Part shown: positions 48,177-59,598 of the stretch, one piece after another
How the letters are laid out: each line of letters opens with the position of its first letter
How positions within the stretch are numbered: position 1 is the first letter of the stretch
Source of the DNA: Rhodocyclaceae bacterium
Lineage (GTDB): Bacteria > Pseudomonadota > Gammaproteobacteria > Burkholderiales > Rhodocyclaceae
Direction of reading: 5' to 3'
NCBI GenBank assembly: GCA_016791115.1
Contig: JAEUNL010000054.1
Location: 1 to 64,000, forward strand
Length of the DNA: 64,000 nt
Notes under the pieces: generated by a model
Told to the model about the DNA's origin: nothing
The model's input: only the letters and a program-made list of their open reading frames with translations
Databases searched by the model: none
Program-made: the position numbers and the translations under genes

Positions 48177-50729
48177 TCAGAGCCAGAGCATCATGCCCAT
48201 CTCGAATGGATGGGTGAGCATCTCGTGGTGCGGATAGACGCGGAAGCGGTAATCGATCTTGCCGCACAGTTCCGGCTGCATCTCGATCGCATAGAGTTGC
48301 TCGCCGTTGTCCAGCGGGCGCATGCAGCGCAGCTCGAACTGCTTTGCGGCGAGCGGGCGCGGTTCGGCAGAAGGACGGCCGACCATGACTTCGACCTTCA
48401 CGTCCTCGGGCTTCAGGCCGTCGAGCCCGACCGCAAGCTCGAATCGGATCGAGTCGCCGAACGAGATCCGTTCCTGCTGGTGGTCGATGCGGCGCAGGCG
48501 CACGTTGTGCCAGCTGTTGCGGATGCGTGTCTTCCAGGCCGCAAGGTCGCGCGCAGGGCGGAAATCGTCGTGCGCGACGCGATGCCATTGGCGCGCCGCC
48601 GGGCGGTAGAAATTTTCGACGTACTCGGTGAGCATGCGTTCGGTGTTGAAACGCGGCAACAGCGTGGCGATGGAACGCTTGGCCATCGCGACCCAGGCGG
48701 GTGAAAAGCCGAGTGGGCCGACGTCGTAGAACATCGGAACCACGGAATCCTGCAGCAGCTCGTAGAGCGTGCGAACTTCCTCGCGGTCGCGCCGCGCGGG
48801 GTCGGTGGTGTCGGCGACCGGCTTGACTGCCCAGCCGTTGCTGCCGTCGTAGCCTTCGCCCCACCAGCCGTCGAGAATCGACAGATTGATCACGCCGTTG
48901 AGCGCCGCCTTCATGCCGGAGGTGCCGGAGGCTTCAAGCGGATAGATCGGGTTGTTGAGCCAGACATCGACGCCCGATACGAGCCGGCGCGCGAGTCGAA
49001 GGTCGTAGCCTTCGATCAGCAGGATCCGTCCCTCGAACTCCGACATGCGCGAGACTTCGGCGATGCGCCGGATCAGATCCTGCCCGGGAATGTCGGCCGG
49101 GTGTGCCTTGCCCGCAAAGAGGAAGATCACCGGACGGTTTTCGTCGCAGACGATCTCGCGCAGCCAGTCGATGTTCTCGAACAGCAGCGGGGCGCGCTTG
49201 TAGGTGGCGAAGCGGCGCGCGAAACCGATCGTCAGCGCGTGCGGATTGGTCGGATTGGCCAGGCGCAGCACACGGTCGAGGTGCGCCTCCGAGCCGTGGT
49301 TGCGCGCGTGCTGTTCCGAGAGCCGATTGCGCAACAGGTGGAACAACTGCGACTTCAACGCCTGGCGCACGGCCCAGAACTGCTGGTCGGGGATGGCGTG
49401 GATACCCTGCCAGCATTCGCGGTCGGTGAGCCGCTGCTCCCAGCCATAGCCCAGGTAACGGTCGAACAGGTCGTACCAGTCGGGCGCGAGGAAGGTCGGC
49501 ACATGTACGCCGTTGGTGACGTGGCCGACCGGGTTTTCCTCCGGGTCGATCTGCGGCCACATCTTCGAGCAGATCTTCGACGACACCTCGCCGTGGATGG
49601 TCGACACGCCGTTGTGGAAGCGCGAGCCGCGGATCGCCAGCGCCGTCATGTTGAAATCCGGCGAATCGGGGCTTCGTCCGAGCGACAGCAGGTGGTCGGT
49701 CGTGATGCCCAACTGGGGCAGCCAGCCCTCGAAGTAGTGGCGTACCACGTCCTCGGCGAAGTGGTCGTGGCCGGCCGGAACGGCGGTATGCGTGGTGAAT
49801 ACGGTGTTGGCAGCGGCAGCCTCGATCGCGCTGGCGAAGTCGAGCCCCTTTTCGATCAGCATGCGGATGCGCTCCAGCAGCAGGAACGCCGCATGTCCCT
49901 CGTTGATGTGCCAGACCGTCGGCGTGATGCCGAGCGCGGCGAGGGCGCGCACGCCGCCGACGCCGAGGATGATTTCCTGCTCGATGCGCGTGGTGCGGTC
50001 GCCGCCATAGAGACGGTGCGCGATGGCGCGGTCGGCGGCGCTGTTCTCTGGCAACGACGTGTCGAGCAGGTAAAGCCGCACATGGCCGACGCGCGCCTGC
50101 CACACCTTGAGCACGACATCGCGCCCGGGCATGGGCACGGTCACCTTGAGTTCCGCGCCGTCCTTGCGCACCAGCGGCGAGATGGGCAGGTCGTCGAAAT
50201 CCGAGTCGGCGTACTGAGCGTGCTGGTTGCCCTCGTTGTCGATGGTCTGGAAGAAGTAGCCTTGCCGGTACAGCAGTCCGATGCCGACGAAGGGCAGGCC
50301 GAGATCGCTTGCGGTCTTGCAATGGTCCCCGGCGAGAATGCCCAGGCCGCCGGAATAGATCGGCAGGCTTTCGTGGAAACCGAATTCGGCGCAGAAGTAC
50401 GCAACGAGGTCGCCCTCGCCGAAGTCGCTGGTTTCACGCACGCGCGAAGGTTGCGCGTGGTAGGTGTCGTAGGCCGACAGCACGCGGTTGTAGGCGTTGA
50501 GGAAGACGCGATCCTCCGCGGCTTCGTTCAGCCGCCATTGCGAGACGCGCTTGAGGAACGCCTTCGGGCTGTGGCCGCAGCGGCGCCAGAGGGTCGGGTG
50601 CAGGCGGGCGAACAGCGTGCGGGTGGGGCGATCCCAGCTATACCACAGGTTGTTGGCGAGTTCGTGCAGCCGCTTCAGCCGCAAGGGAAGCTGGGGATTG
50701 ACCTCGAGCAGGAAAGGCGTGCCGGGCAT
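48177..50729 (-). CDS. glgP: Alpha-glucan phosphorylase (GT35, DUF3417-containing type)
   Basis: An 850-residue phosphorylase of the short, archaeal/thermophile-like type. It starts with the DUF3417 domain (LKRLHELANNLWYSWDRPTRTLF). YSGGLGILAGDH lies near 110. The PLP lysine is in EASGTSGMKAALNGVINLSILDGWWGEGYD near 600. It releases glucose 1-phosphate from the non-reducing ends of glycogen. Its gene lies directly between the aldolase and synthase genes, so synthesis and breakdown enzymes share one transcript. Control is probably post-translational (inference). Confidence 0.95.
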   Translation of the reverse strand: MPGTPFLLEVNPQLPLRLKRLHELANNLWYSWDRPTRTLFARLHPTLWRRCGHSPKAFLKRVSQWRLNEAAEDRVFLNAYNRVLSAYDTYHAQPSRVRETSDFGEGDLVAYFCAEFGFHESLPIYSGGLGILAGDHCKTASDLGLPFVGIGLLYRQGYFFQTIDNEGNQHAQYADSDFDDLPISPLVRKDGAELKVTVPMPGRDVVLKVWQARVGHVRLYLLDTSLPENSAADRAIAHRLYGGDRTTRIEQEIILGVGGVRALAALGITPTVWHINEGHAAFLLLERIRMLIEKGLDFASAIEAAAANTVFTTHTAVPAGHDHFAEDVVRHYFEGWLPQLGITTDHLLSLGRSPDSPDFNMTALAIRGSRFHNGVSTIHGEVSSKICSKMWPQIDPEENPVGHVTNGVHVPTFLAPDWYDLFDRYLGYGWEQRLTDRECWQGIHAIPDQQFWAVRQALKSQLFHLLRNRLSEQHARNHGSEAHLDRVLRLANPTNPHALTIGFARRFATYKRAPLLFENIDWLREIVCDENRPVIFLFAGKAHPADIPGQDLIRRIAEVSRMSEFEGRILLIEGYDLRLARRLVSGVDVWLNNPIYPLEASGTSGMKAALNGVINLSILDGWWGEGYDGSNGWAVKPVADTTDPARRDREEVRTLYELLQDSVVPMFYDVGPLGFSPAWVAMAKRSIATLLPRFNTERMLTEYVENFYRPAARQWHRVAHDDFRPARDLAAWKTRIRNSWHNVRLRRIDHQQERISFGDSIRFELAVGLDGLKPEDVKVEVMVGRPSAEPRPLAAKQFELRCMRPLDNGEQLYAIEMQPELCGKIDYRFRVYPHHEMLTHPFEMGMMLWL

Positions 50730-50756
50730 GGCGGTTCCGTTCTTCGTTGTTATTGA

Positions 50757-51806
<1,050 letters not shown>

Positions 51807-51853
51807 GGTCGTTCCTCCATCACTCAAAATGCTAGCACCCTGACGGGCCGAGG

Positions 51854-53866
51854 TCAGCTGTCGGCGTGAAATGACAGCCGTATTTCCGTGCGGTTGCCGG
51901 GTTTATCCACCGCCCAGCGCAGATACAGCGCCACCCCCTGCATGATCTTTTCGAATCCGGCCTCGGACAGCGAAACGGTGTGGAAAGGCGCCGCTTCGAT
52001 CTCGACCGGCCGCGAAGCGGTGATCCTGATGCTGCCGCCCATCCAGCGATCGTCGAGCGTGAGGCCGCGCGCATCGTCCAGCACCAGCAACTGTCCGAAC
52101 CCGCCCGGGACGCTGCCATCCTCCAACACATATCGCCCCGAATAGCCGTCGCAACTCGGCATCGCGATGTTCAGTGCCGTCTGCATCGTGCCGACGCTGC
52201 CACCACAGGCGTAACGCACCGTGAGGGTGTTGTCGCTTACGCCGATCGATTTGTCGCAGACCAGCTCGCCGGCGGTACAGCGCAGCGTCGCTTCACGCAA
52301 CGTGCCGTCCGCACCCAGCAGGGCATAGGTGTCGAGCGGGCGCGGTTCGGCCGTGCCGGATGCTTGCCAGGCGTCGAGAAAGGATGCGCGCGGGCGGCGA
52401 TCCGTCTCGAGATCGGATTCGCTGATCGGATGCTTGAAATCGACACGGTCGTGCGCCGAGCGGATGCCTTCTCCGTCGTGGGCCGTTTGTTCGTTCTGTT
52501 CGATGCGCTGGTGATAGTGTTCGCGCCGGCGCCGCAGCGTGTCGCCGAAATTCTGGCGTAGCGGGTAGAAAGACAGTTCGTGGAGGGCGGCGTTGCCGTC
52601 CAGCCGCATGGCCGCCTGGAGCGAGCCGGAATTCAGCAGCAGTTCGTCGACGCCGTCGAGGTCGACGTCCGCGCGCAGCAATCCGGGGCGGGGAGCAAGG
52701 CGGTCGAGCTCCGCTTCAAGTCGGAGGAGGTTGTTCCAGATGGCGCGACGCAGGTGCGGCAGGTACAGCCCGCCAAACAGGCCGTGCCAGTACGCGTCGT
52801 TGGCCTGGGCGCGATGCAGCAGCTCGGTGAGATCGGCTGGCGCCGCGGGAACGCGCGAAAGGCGCTCGGATGCACTCTGCACACGTTTGTGCATCCAGTT
52901 CGATTCCGGATATCGGCTCAGGAAGTTGCGCCAGATACCGCCGCGGGTGAAGGGTTTGACCTGTTCGAACCGGCCGGCGTGTTTCTCCCTTTCGAGCAGC
53001 TGGGAATAGGTGGCTGCGGCGGGCGCGGGCAGTGTCCACTCGTTCATCTCGATGTAGGAGGTGGTCGGGAGGTACACGATGCCGCGTGTCGCGTTCGAGG
53101 CATGGAAGTCCGCATAGGTCGACGTGCGGATCTTCGGCGATGCGAGCACGCCCTCGATGAACTGCTCCAGCCAGCCACGGATGTAAACCCAGTCGTAGGT
53201 TTCGGGCCAGATGCCGAATTTCTCGATGTCGTCGAAATAGACCGCCCCGCGATGTCCGGCGTCGGCGAGGCTTTCGAGATGGGCAACGACTTCATGTGCG
53301 GGTGCGAACGGAACGCGGTAGCGCAGCGCTTCGGAAATCGGGAAAAGGTCGAGCCGGCGGCCGTCCTCCTCCGTCGTGTAGTGTCCGTCGAGTGCATCGG
53401 ACGGCAGGCCGGTGCACAGGAAGTGATAATCATCGACCGCGACGTAGCGGATACCGGTGTCGGCCAGGCTGGCCACCACGGTGGATTCCCAGACCCGTTC
53501 GGTGAGCCAGGCCCCAGTGGGCGGGCGCACGAAATGCGCCTGCAGCTTCTTCGACAGCACCTCGATCTGGGTGATGCGGTCGCGCGTGGCGATCGCTGCC
53601 AGCACCGGTTCGCAATCCCCGGAACCGAACATTTCGACCTGGCCGCGCGCGACCATTTCGCGCAGCAGCGCCATGTCGCGCGGAAAGCGTTCCATCAGCC
53701 AGCTCAGCAGCCAGCCGGAAAAATGCGCGCTGAAACGGAACGGCGGAAACCGGTAGAGCGTCTCGATGAACGGTTTATAGCAGCGCTCGTGCGCTTCGAC
53801 CATCACCGATTCGAAATTGCCGACGGGCTGGTGGGCATGCACGCCAAGAAGCAGATCGATTTTCAA
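51854..53866 (-). CDS. GH57 glycoside hydrolase, 4-alpha-glucanotransferase/amylase type
   Basis: A 670-residue GH57 enzyme. Conserved region 1 is [10 protein letters not shown] (9-18), region 2 is [10 protein letters not shown] (80-89), and region 3 is WLTERVWE with nucleophile E123, the same number as in the Thermococcus litoralis glucanotransferase. Region 4, [13 protein letters not shown], holds the acid near D212-D213. DUF1925/DUF1926-like domains follow from about 310, ending SFHADS. It should remodel alpha-1,4-glucans by chain transfer. No signal peptide, so cytoplasmic. Hydrolase versus transferase cannot be decided by eye. Confidence 0.9.
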   Translation of the reverse strand: MKIDLLLGVHAHQPVGNFESVMVEAHERCYKPFIETLYRFPPFRFSAHFSGWLLSWLMERFPRDMALLREMVARGQVEMFGSGDCEPVLAAIATRDRITQIEVLSKKLQAHFVRPPTGAWLTERVWESTVVASLADTGIRYVAVDDYHFLCTGLPSDALDGHYTTEEDGRRLDLFPISEALRYRVPFAPAHEVVAHLESLADAGHRGAVYFDDIEKFGIWPETYDWVYIRGWLEQFIEGVLASPKIRTSTYADFHASNATRGIVYLPTTSYIEMNEWTLPAPAAATYSQLLEREKHAGRFEQVKPFTRGGIWRNFLSRYPESNWMHKRVQSASERLSRVPAAPADLTELLHRAQANDAYWHGLFGGLYLPHLRRAIWNNLLRLEAELDRLAPRPGLLRADVDLDGVDELLLNSGSLQAAMRLDGNAALHELSFYPLRQNFGDTLRRRREHYHQRIEQNEQTAHDGEGIRSAHDRVDFKHPISESDLETDRRPRASFLDAWQASGTAEPRPLDTYALLGADGTLREATLRCTAGELVCDKSIGVSDNTLTVRYACGGSVGTMQTALNIAMPSCDGYSGRYVLEDGSVPGGFGQLLVLDDARGLTLDDRWMGGSIRITASRPVEIEAAPFHTVSLSEAGFEKIMQGVALYLRWAVDKPGNRTEIRLSFHADS

Positions 53867-53887
53867 GAGTTCTCCTGCATGGTGAGA

Positions 53888-53935
53888 GCCTGTTCCCGCG
53901 CAATCGGGTCCATCGATCGTGCGGGAACAACAGGC
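53888..53935 (-). promoter_or_regulatory. Long hairpin between the two GH57 genes
   Basis: GCCTGTTCCCGC (53888-53899) pairs with GCGGGAACAACAGGC (53921-53935) with a 3-nt bulge, directly after the upstream GH57 stop. No T run follows on the minus strand, so it is more likely an mRNA-stability or processing element than a terminator. Confidence 0.5.
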
Positions 53936-53938
53936 CCT

Positions 53939-55639
53939 TCATCCGGCACGGCGCATGGTGCCGCCATGCTCGGGGTCGCCACCGCCGTGGCTGATCGGTT
54001 CGTCGAGCGCGCCCGGCAAGGTCAGGCCGAGCAGGCGGTAGAGCTGCTTCAGGTTGGCGCGGAACAGGCTGTCGAAGGTCTGCACCACGTGCGAGGGGTT
54101 GTGCGCACCAAACCACCAGAACCAGTCGGAGCTTTCGCACCGCGCAAGCTGCGCCGTCGCGGCGGCTCGGGATCCGGGGTCGAGCCGATCGCCAGCCATG
54201 ACGAGGTCGTAACTTTGCTTGGCGGCGCACAGCAGATCCCAGGCGCGGTTCTTCTCGGTCTCGCCGATCCACGTCGAAAGCGTTCCATAGACCCAGCTTC
54301 CGGCGACCAGCGATTCGATCCTTCCTGGCTCCAGATCCCGCTCGTGGAGGATTTGCGCATACGTGGTCGGGCGGATGCGGGGGCAGGCGCAGATGGCTTC
54401 GTAAAGGTGGTCGAGGAAGTAGAAGCCGTTGTACGGGTAGTACTCCCAGGCGTTCTCGCCGTCGAGGATCACGCTGACGATGGGCTTTTCGCCAGCGGGG
54501 GCCTCGTCGGCAATGCGCTCCAGTTCGGCAACGAAATGGCGCGCTGCATCGCTGCCGTGCCAGCGCGAGTATTCGAAGCCTATGAGGTCGGACAGTCGTT
54601 CGTCGCGAAAGAACAGGGCGGGGCCGGTAGGCGCCACGCGGTAAGGGCGATAGAGCCGTTGCGCGCGCTGCGACTGGAATGCATCGGCGCCCAGGCGGAG
54701 GCTGTTGACCAGCACCGATTCGCTGGTTGCCGCCCATTGGCAGCCGGCCTCGCCCAGCATGGCGACGAACGCATCCGACACGGCGCCTTCCGCGGGCCAC
54801 ATGCCCACCGGCGGACGGCCGAAACGAGCGGCATGGGTAGCGCGGCCGGTTTCCACCTGGGCGGCGGCGCGCGTCCTGCCGCCGGGGTAGGCTTTCGCCA
54901 GGGGCAGCGGCGCGTCGGGCATGGCCTGTCGTGCGCAGCCGAGGTCGATCAGCAGCGGCGCCAGCGGGTGGGCGTAAGGGGTGGCAGACAGTTCGATGCG
55001 TCCGGCCGCGGCCAGCGCGCGGTAGCGCGGTATCAACGATCCGACGATCTGGCCGATCTGCTCCAGCAGCGCCAGCCGGTCGGCATGGTCGAACCCCGAA
55101 CCCTTCGACAGCAATTGCGCGATCACCGGCCGCTGGCGGCGCTCGCTCTCGCCGCACCACGCGAGGTGATACCAGGTAACCAGGTCTGCGAAGTAGCCGG
55201 CGGAGAAATACCACAGACCGCTGTCGCCCTCGGCGACTGCCCGGACGTACAGTTCGTGGAGCCGCTTGTAATGCGGGTAAGGCTCCAGCATCGTCTTGTG
55301 ATTGCTGCGGAAGCAGGCATTCGTCAGCGCGCGGCGCTCGTCGAGCGACATCGCGTCGAGATCCTGTCGGCCCAGGGAGCGCAACAATGGGTCGCGCAGC
55401 ACGCCTCTGGTGCATTGCGCCGCGTAGTCCTCGAGCTGGTCGAGCAGCACCGGCACGAAGTTCACCACCGCCCGCATCGCCGGATGTCGCTCCAGGTGGG
55501 CCGCCATGTCGGTGTAGTCCTTGATGGCGTGCAGGTAGGTCCACGGCAACACGAACTCGTCCCCGCCGCCCGGATCGGCAAGCCGATAGTCGGGCTGGTG
55601 CATGTGCCACATCAGGACGAGGTCGATGCGCTCCGCCAT
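53939..55639 (-). CDS. GH57 family alpha-amylase-like protein
   Basis: A 566-residue GH57 enzyme of a different subtype from its neighbour. It starts VLMWHMHQPDY (9-18). The catalytic glutamate is probably E284 in GMWPAEGAVSD, and the acid D393 in VILDGENAWEYYPYNG. It ends in a helical region (SSDWFWWFGAHNP). It likely hydrolyses alpha-glucan inside the cell, as no signal peptide is seen. The ATG at 55639 is used because the open frame upstream runs through glgC in another frame. Eight bases separate it from glgC. Confidence 0.9.
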   Translation of the reverse strand: MAERIDLVLMWHMHQPDYRLADPGGGDEFVLPWTYLHAIKDYTDMAAHLERHPAMRAVVNFVPVLLDQLEDYAAQCTRGVLRDPLLRSLGRQDLDAMSLDERRALTNACFRSNHKTMLEPYPHYKRLHELYVRAVAEGDSGLWYFSAGYFADLVTWYHLAWCGESERRQRPVIAQLLSKGSGFDHADRLALLEQIGQIVGSLIPRYRALAAAGRIELSATPYAHPLAPLLIDLGCARQAMPDAPLPLAKAYPGGRTRAAAQVETGRATHAARFGRPPVGMWPAEGAVSDAFVAMLGEAGCQWAATSESVLVNSLRLGADAFQSQRAQRLYRPYRVAPTGPALFFRDERLSDLIGFEYSRWHGSDAARHFVAELERIADEAPAGEKPIVSVILDGENAWEYYPYNGFYFLDHLYEAICACPRIRPTTYAQILHERDLEPGRIESLVAGSWVYGTLSTWIGETEKNRAWDLLCAAKQSYDLVMAGDRLDPGSRAAATAQLARCESSDWFWWFGAHNPSHVVQTFDSLFRANLKQLYRLLGLTLPGALDEPISHGGGDPEHGGTMRRAG

Positions 55640-55647
55640 GGACTCAC

Positions 55648-56967
55648 TCAGCGCAACTGGTGAATGGTCTGGCCCAGCATCTCGGGCGTGATCAGCGTGA
55701 TGCCGCGATCGGTGACATGGAAGCGGCGGCGGTCGGATTCCGGGTCGACGCCGACCTGCATGCCCTCGGGAATCGTCACGCCCTTGTCGACCACGCAGCG
55801 CTTGAGCACGGCATGACGGCCGATCTCGACATCGGGCAGCACGACGGTGTCCTCGATCACCGAGTAGCTGTTGGCACGCACCCCGGAGAACAGCAGCGAG
55901 CGGCGCACCGTCGCTCCGCTGATGATGTTGCCGCCGGAGACCAGCGAGTCGACTGCCGACCCGCGCCGTTCCTCGTCGTCGAAGACGAACTTCGCGGGGG
56001 GCAACTGTTCCTGGTAGGTCCAGATCGGCCAGTCCCGATCGTACATGTTGAGTTCCGGCGTGACCTTGGTGAGTTCCATGTTGGCTTCCCAATACGCATC
56101 GATCGTGCCAACGTCGCGCCAGTAGGGTTTGGCGCCGGGCTCCATGCCGACGCAACTCTCGGCGAAGCGGTGCGCGAACACGCGATAGCGCGACACGCTG
56201 TGGGGAATGATGTCCTTGCCGAAATCGTGACTGGTATCGCGCTCCTGCGCGTCGCGCACCAGTTGTTCGAACAGGAAGGCGGCATTGAACACGTAGATCC
56301 CCATGCTGGCGAGTGCCACCGACGGGTTGCCGGGCATCGGCTCGGGGTTGGCCGGCTTCTCGGTGAAACGCCGGATGCGGCCATCCTCGTCCGTGCTCAT
56401 CACCCCGAACTGCGTGGCTTCGGCGATTGGCACCTCGATGCAGGCGACAGTGAGATCCGCCTTGCGGCTGACGTGCTGTGCGAGCATGCGACCATAGTCC
56501 ATCTTATACACGTGATCGCCGGACAGGATCAGCACGTATTCCGGCGCTTCGCGGCGAATGATGTTGAGATTCTGGAACACTGCATCCGCCGTACCTTGGT
56601 ACCATGCATCCTCGCTGATCTGTTGCGCGGCCGGCACGATGTCGATGAACTCGTCGAATCGTCCGTCGAGAAAGCTCCATCCGCGCTGCAGGTGGCGAAT
56701 CAGACTGTGCGCCTTGTATTGCGTGGCGACTGCGACACGCCTTACGCCGGAATTGACACAGTTCGACAAGGTGAAATCGATGATGCGGAATTTTCCGCCG
56801 AACGGCACCGCCGGCTTGGCCCGCCAGTCGGTAAGCTGGTGCAGGCGGCTGCCGCGCCCGCCAGCCAGCAGCACCGCGAAGGTCGACTTGGTCAGCGCGC
56901 TGACGAAGCGCGGATCGGCGGATTCGCGCTGGCCACAGTAGTCGTAGTGGGGGCAAGGCTGGCTCAT
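55648..56967 (-). CDS. glgC: Glucose-1-phosphate adenylyltransferase
   Basis: A 439-residue ADP-glucose pyrophosphorylase. The nucleotide loop is [37 protein letters not shown] split over residues 33-70. GTADAVFQN lies near 125, [10 protein letters not shown] near 149 and [17 protein letters not shown] near 282, with a left-handed beta-helix at the end. It commits glucose 1-phosphate to glycogen. The start [10 protein letters not shown] has GAGGA 8 nt upstream. An ATG three codons earlier is possible. First gene of the operon, divergent from glgB. Confidence 0.96.
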   Translation of the reverse strand: MSQPCPHYDYCGQRESADPRFVSALTKSTFAVLLAGGRGSRLHQLTDWRAKPAVPFGGKFRIIDFTLSNCVNSGVRRVAVATQYKAHSLIRHLQRGWSFLDGRFDEFIDIVPAAQQISEDAWYQGTADAVFQNLNIIRREAPEYVLILSGDHVYKMDYGRMLAQHVSRKADLTVACIEVPIAEATQFGVMSTDEDGRIRRFTEKPANPEPMPGNPSVALASMGIYVFNAAFLFEQLVRDAQERDTSHDFGKDIIPHSVSRYRVFAHRFAESCVGMEPGAKPYWRDVGTIDAYWEANMELTKVTPELNMYDRDWPIWTYQEQLPPAKFVFDDEERRGSAVDSLVSGGNIISGATVRRSLLFSGVRANSYSVIEDTVVLPDVEIGRHAVLKRCVVDKGVTIPEGMQVGVDPESDRRRFHVTDRGITLITPEMLGQTIHQLR

Positions 56968-57062
56968 TGAATTCATCCTCAGGGAGTGATCACGCAATTG
57001 CTTTGCAACCGGACGTCCGGCCCGCGAGTCAGCCCGGACGTTCCCGAACGGAAACCCGGAAC

Positions 57063-59246
57063 ATGCACGAGACTGTCATCGAAATGCCGAACGCAAGAAT
57101 CAGCCGACTCGTCGAGGGGCGGGAACACGACCCGTTCTCCCTGCTGGGACGCCACCGGACCGAATCGGGTTGGGTGGTCCGCACGCTGCAGCCGCACGCG
57201 GCGGAAGCCTTCATCGCCACGCCGGCCGGGTACCAGGCGATGCGCTGCGTGCATCCGGCGGGCGTGTTCGAGTGGATGGCGGACGACGTGCCGGCGAACT
57301 GGCGCCTGCGACTGAGCTCGCACGGCCACGTCTGGGAAATCGCAGACTGCTGGGCCTACCCGCCGTGCGGTGACGAGCAGGGGTTGTACCTGTATTCGGA
57401 AGGCCGCAATTACGCCGCCTGGCGAATGCTCGGTGCCTTGCCGCAGACACGCCAGGGCGTGCAGGGCGTGTGTTTCCGCGTCTGGGCGCCGAACGCCGAG
57501 CGCGTTTCGGTGGTAGGCGATTTCAATCGCTGGGACGGCCGCGTGCATCCGATGGCCAGCCTCGGTGCCAGCGGCGTGTGGGAGCTTTTCGTCCCCGAGC
57601 TGCGCGCCGGCTCGCTTTACAAGTTCGAAATCCGCAACCGGCACTCCGGCGCCGTGATGGTGAAGATCGACCCCTACGGCCGCGAATTCGAGCTGCGTCC
57701 CTCGACAGCTGCGCGTGTGCCGGCGCCAGGCGGCTTCGGCTGGAACGACGCCGGCTGGATGCAGGCACGCGCCGCGTGCGACTGGCAGCAGGCACCGATG
57801 TCGATCTACGAAGTCCACGCCGCGTCGTGGCGGCGCCATCCCGACGGCCGCATGTACACCTGGCGCGAGCTCGGCGATGCGCTGATTCCCTACCTGCTCG
57901 AAGCCGGCTACACCCATGTCGAACTGCTGCCGGTGACCGAGCATCCGCTGGACGAATCCTGGGGCTACCAGACCACCGGCTACTTCGCACCGACCTCGCG
58001 CCATGGCACACCGGATGACTTTCGCACCTTTGTCGATCGCCTGCATTGCGCCGGCGTCGGCGTGATCCTCGACTGGGTGCCGGGCCACTTTCCGCAGGAC
58101 GACTGGGCGCTCGCCCACTACGACGGCAGCGCCCTGTTCGAGCATGAGGATCCGAAGCAGAAAGTGCACCCTGACTGGGGCACCCACGTGTTCAACTACG
58201 GGCGCCGCGAAGTGTGCTCGTTCCTGCTTTCTTCCGCGCACTACTGGCTCGAGGAATTCCACATCGACGGCCTGCGGGTCGATGCGGTCGCCTCGATGCT
58301 CTATCTCGACTATTCGCGCCGTGCCGGAGAGTGGACGCCCAACCGCTATGGCGGCCGGGAGAATCTCGAGGCGATCGATTTCCTGCGCGAACTGAATGTC
58401 ATGGTCCATGCCGAATTTTCCGGCGCCGTGACGCTGGCCGAGGAATCCACCGCCTGGCCCATGGTGTCGCGCCCGACCTACGTCGGCGGACTCGGCTTCT
58501 CGATGAAATGGAACATGGGCTGGATGAACGACACGCTGTCCTACCTCGAAAAGGACCCGGTCTATCGGCGTTACCACCATGAACTGCTGACCTTCGGCCA
58601 GCTCTATGCATACAGCGAAAACTTCGTGCTGCCGCTGTCGCACGACGAGGTGGTGCACGGCAAGCGCTCCCTGCTCGGCAAGATGCCGGGCGATTTCTGG
58701 CAGCAATGCGCCAACCTGCGCCTGTTGCTCGCCTACCAGGCCGGCACCCCGGGCAAGAAACTCACCTTCATGGGCAGCGAATTCGGGCAGGGGCGCGAAT
58801 GGAGCGAGAAAGGCGAACTCGACTGGGGCTTGCTTGCACAACCGGCGCATCGCGGCATCGCCAACCTCGTGCGCGACCTCAACCGGCTCTATCGCGAGCG
58901 TCCGGAACTGCACCAGCTCGACTTCCAGCCCGAAGGCTTCCAATGGATCGATTGCCATGATGCCGATCATTCGGTGATCGCTTTCGTGCGCCGCGCGCGT
59001 AACGGCGACGCTTTGATTGTTGTCATCAATTTCACGCCCGTACCGCAGTTCGGCTACCGGATCGCGGCACCCGCTGCGATCTCCTGGCGCGAAGCCATCA
59101 ATACCGACTCGGCCCACTACGGCGGCAGCAACCTCGGCAATGCCGGCCGCCTCGACGCGACCGCAGAACCGCGGGCCGGCTGGCCCGCGAGCCTGGAACT
59201 GACCCTGCCGCCGCTGGCGGCGCTGGTGCTGGTGCCGGATCAGTGA
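57063..59246 (+). CDS. glgB: 1,4-alpha-glucan branching enzyme
   Basis: A 727-residue branching enzyme. An N-terminal module ([10 protein letters not shown]) is followed by CBM48 ([23 protein letters not shown], near 138-160) and a GH13 barrel with DWVPGHFP near 337. The nucleophile is D407 ([12 protein letters not shown]), the acid E460 ([10 protein letters not shown]), and [16 protein letters not shown] comes near 525. It puts alpha-1,6 branches into glycogen. The ATG at 57063 begins the homologous region. About 95 bases separate it from divergent glgC. The stop overlaps the convergent DUF2934 gene by 7 bases. Confidence 0.97.
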   Translation: MHETVIEMPNARISRLVEGREHDPFSLLGRHRTESGWVVRTLQPHAAEAFIATPAGYQAMRCVHPAGVFEWMADDVPANWRLRLSSHGHVWEIADCWAYPPCGDEQGLYLYSEGRNYAAWRMLGALPQTRQGVQGVCFRVWAPNAERVSVVGDFNRWDGRVHPMASLGASGVWELFVPELRAGSLYKFEIRNRHSGAVMVKIDPYGREFELRPSTAARVPAPGGFGWNDAGWMQARAACDWQQAPMSIYEVHAASWRRHPDGRMYTWRELGDALIPYLLEAGYTHVELLPVTEHPLDESWGYQTTGYFAPTSRHGTPDDFRTFVDRLHCAGVGVILDWVPGHFPQDDWALAHYDGSALFEHEDPKQKVHPDWGTHVFNYGRREVCSFLLSSAHYWLEEFHIDGLRVDAVASMLYLDYSRRAGEWTPNRYGGRENLEAIDFLRELNVMVHAEFSGAVTLAEESTAWPMVSRPTYVGGLGFSMKWNMGWMNDTLSYLEKDPVYRRYHHELLTFGQLYAYSENFVLPLSHDEVVHGKRSLLGKMPGDFWQQCANLRLLLAYQAGTPGKKLTFMGSEFGQGREWSEKGELDWGLLAQPAHRGIANLVRDLNRLYRERPELHQLDFQPEGFQWIDCHDADHSVIAFVRRARNGDALIVVINFTPVPQFGYRIAAPAAISWREAINTDSAHYGGSNLGNAGRLDATAEPRAGWPASLELTLPPLAALVLVPDQ

Positions 59247-59494
59247 CGCGGCGAGGCGAGCATCCGTTCGATGTCCTGTTCTGCCTGCAGCCAGTCATCC
59301 TCCGACGAACCGTCGCCGAAGCCGCGCCGTTCGGCGATGAAGTAGGCGGCCTCCGCCACCCACTGCCGGCGCATGTCGTCGGGAATCGTCGTCGCCGTCT
59401 GCACCGATTCGTCCGGCTGGACGGCGCTCTTGCGGGTTCTCGTGCGGGTGGTCGAAGCGGTGACGCCGCCCGGCGTCTGTGAACGCGATGCCAT
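59240..59494 (-). CDS. DUF2934 small protein
   Basis: An 84-residue protein with a Thr/Arg-rich N-terminus and a DUF2934-like C-terminal core ([20 protein letters not shown]...[14 protein letters not shown]). A GAAGGAGA site precedes the ATG at 59494. DUF2934 genes often lie beside glycogen or trehalose genes. The function is unknown. It is convergent with glgB and probably co-transcribed after glk. Confidence 0.85.
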   Translation of the reverse strand: MASRSQTPGGVTASTTRTRTRKSAVQPDESVQTATTIPDDMRRQWVAEAAYFIAERRGFGDGSSEDDWLQAEQDIERMLASPRH

Positions 59495-59578
59495 CGTAGT
59501 CTCCTTCACGGGATTGCGAGGTGTGGACCACCCCTTGGAATTGGAGCTGACTTCAGTGTGGCACGACCTGATTACGAT

Positions 59579-59598
59579 AGCTTGACCGGCGTCAAGCT
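59579..59598 (-). promoter_or_regulatory. Hairpin at the glk stop codon
   Basis: An 8-bp perfect inverted repeat AGCTTGAC-N4-GTCAAGCT (59579-59598) overlaps the glk stop. It lacks a T run, so it is a weak terminator or a stability element between glk and the DUF2934 gene. Confidence 0.4.

Noticed and set aside
52580-55663. A 1027-codon open frame antisense to both GH57 genes
   Set aside because: It spans two well-supported genes and their gap, with no recognisable domain. Long antisense frames are common at high GC.
56979-59117. A 712-codon open frame antisense to glgB
   Set aside because: glgB has complete catalytic motifs on the plus strand, while the antisense frame has none.
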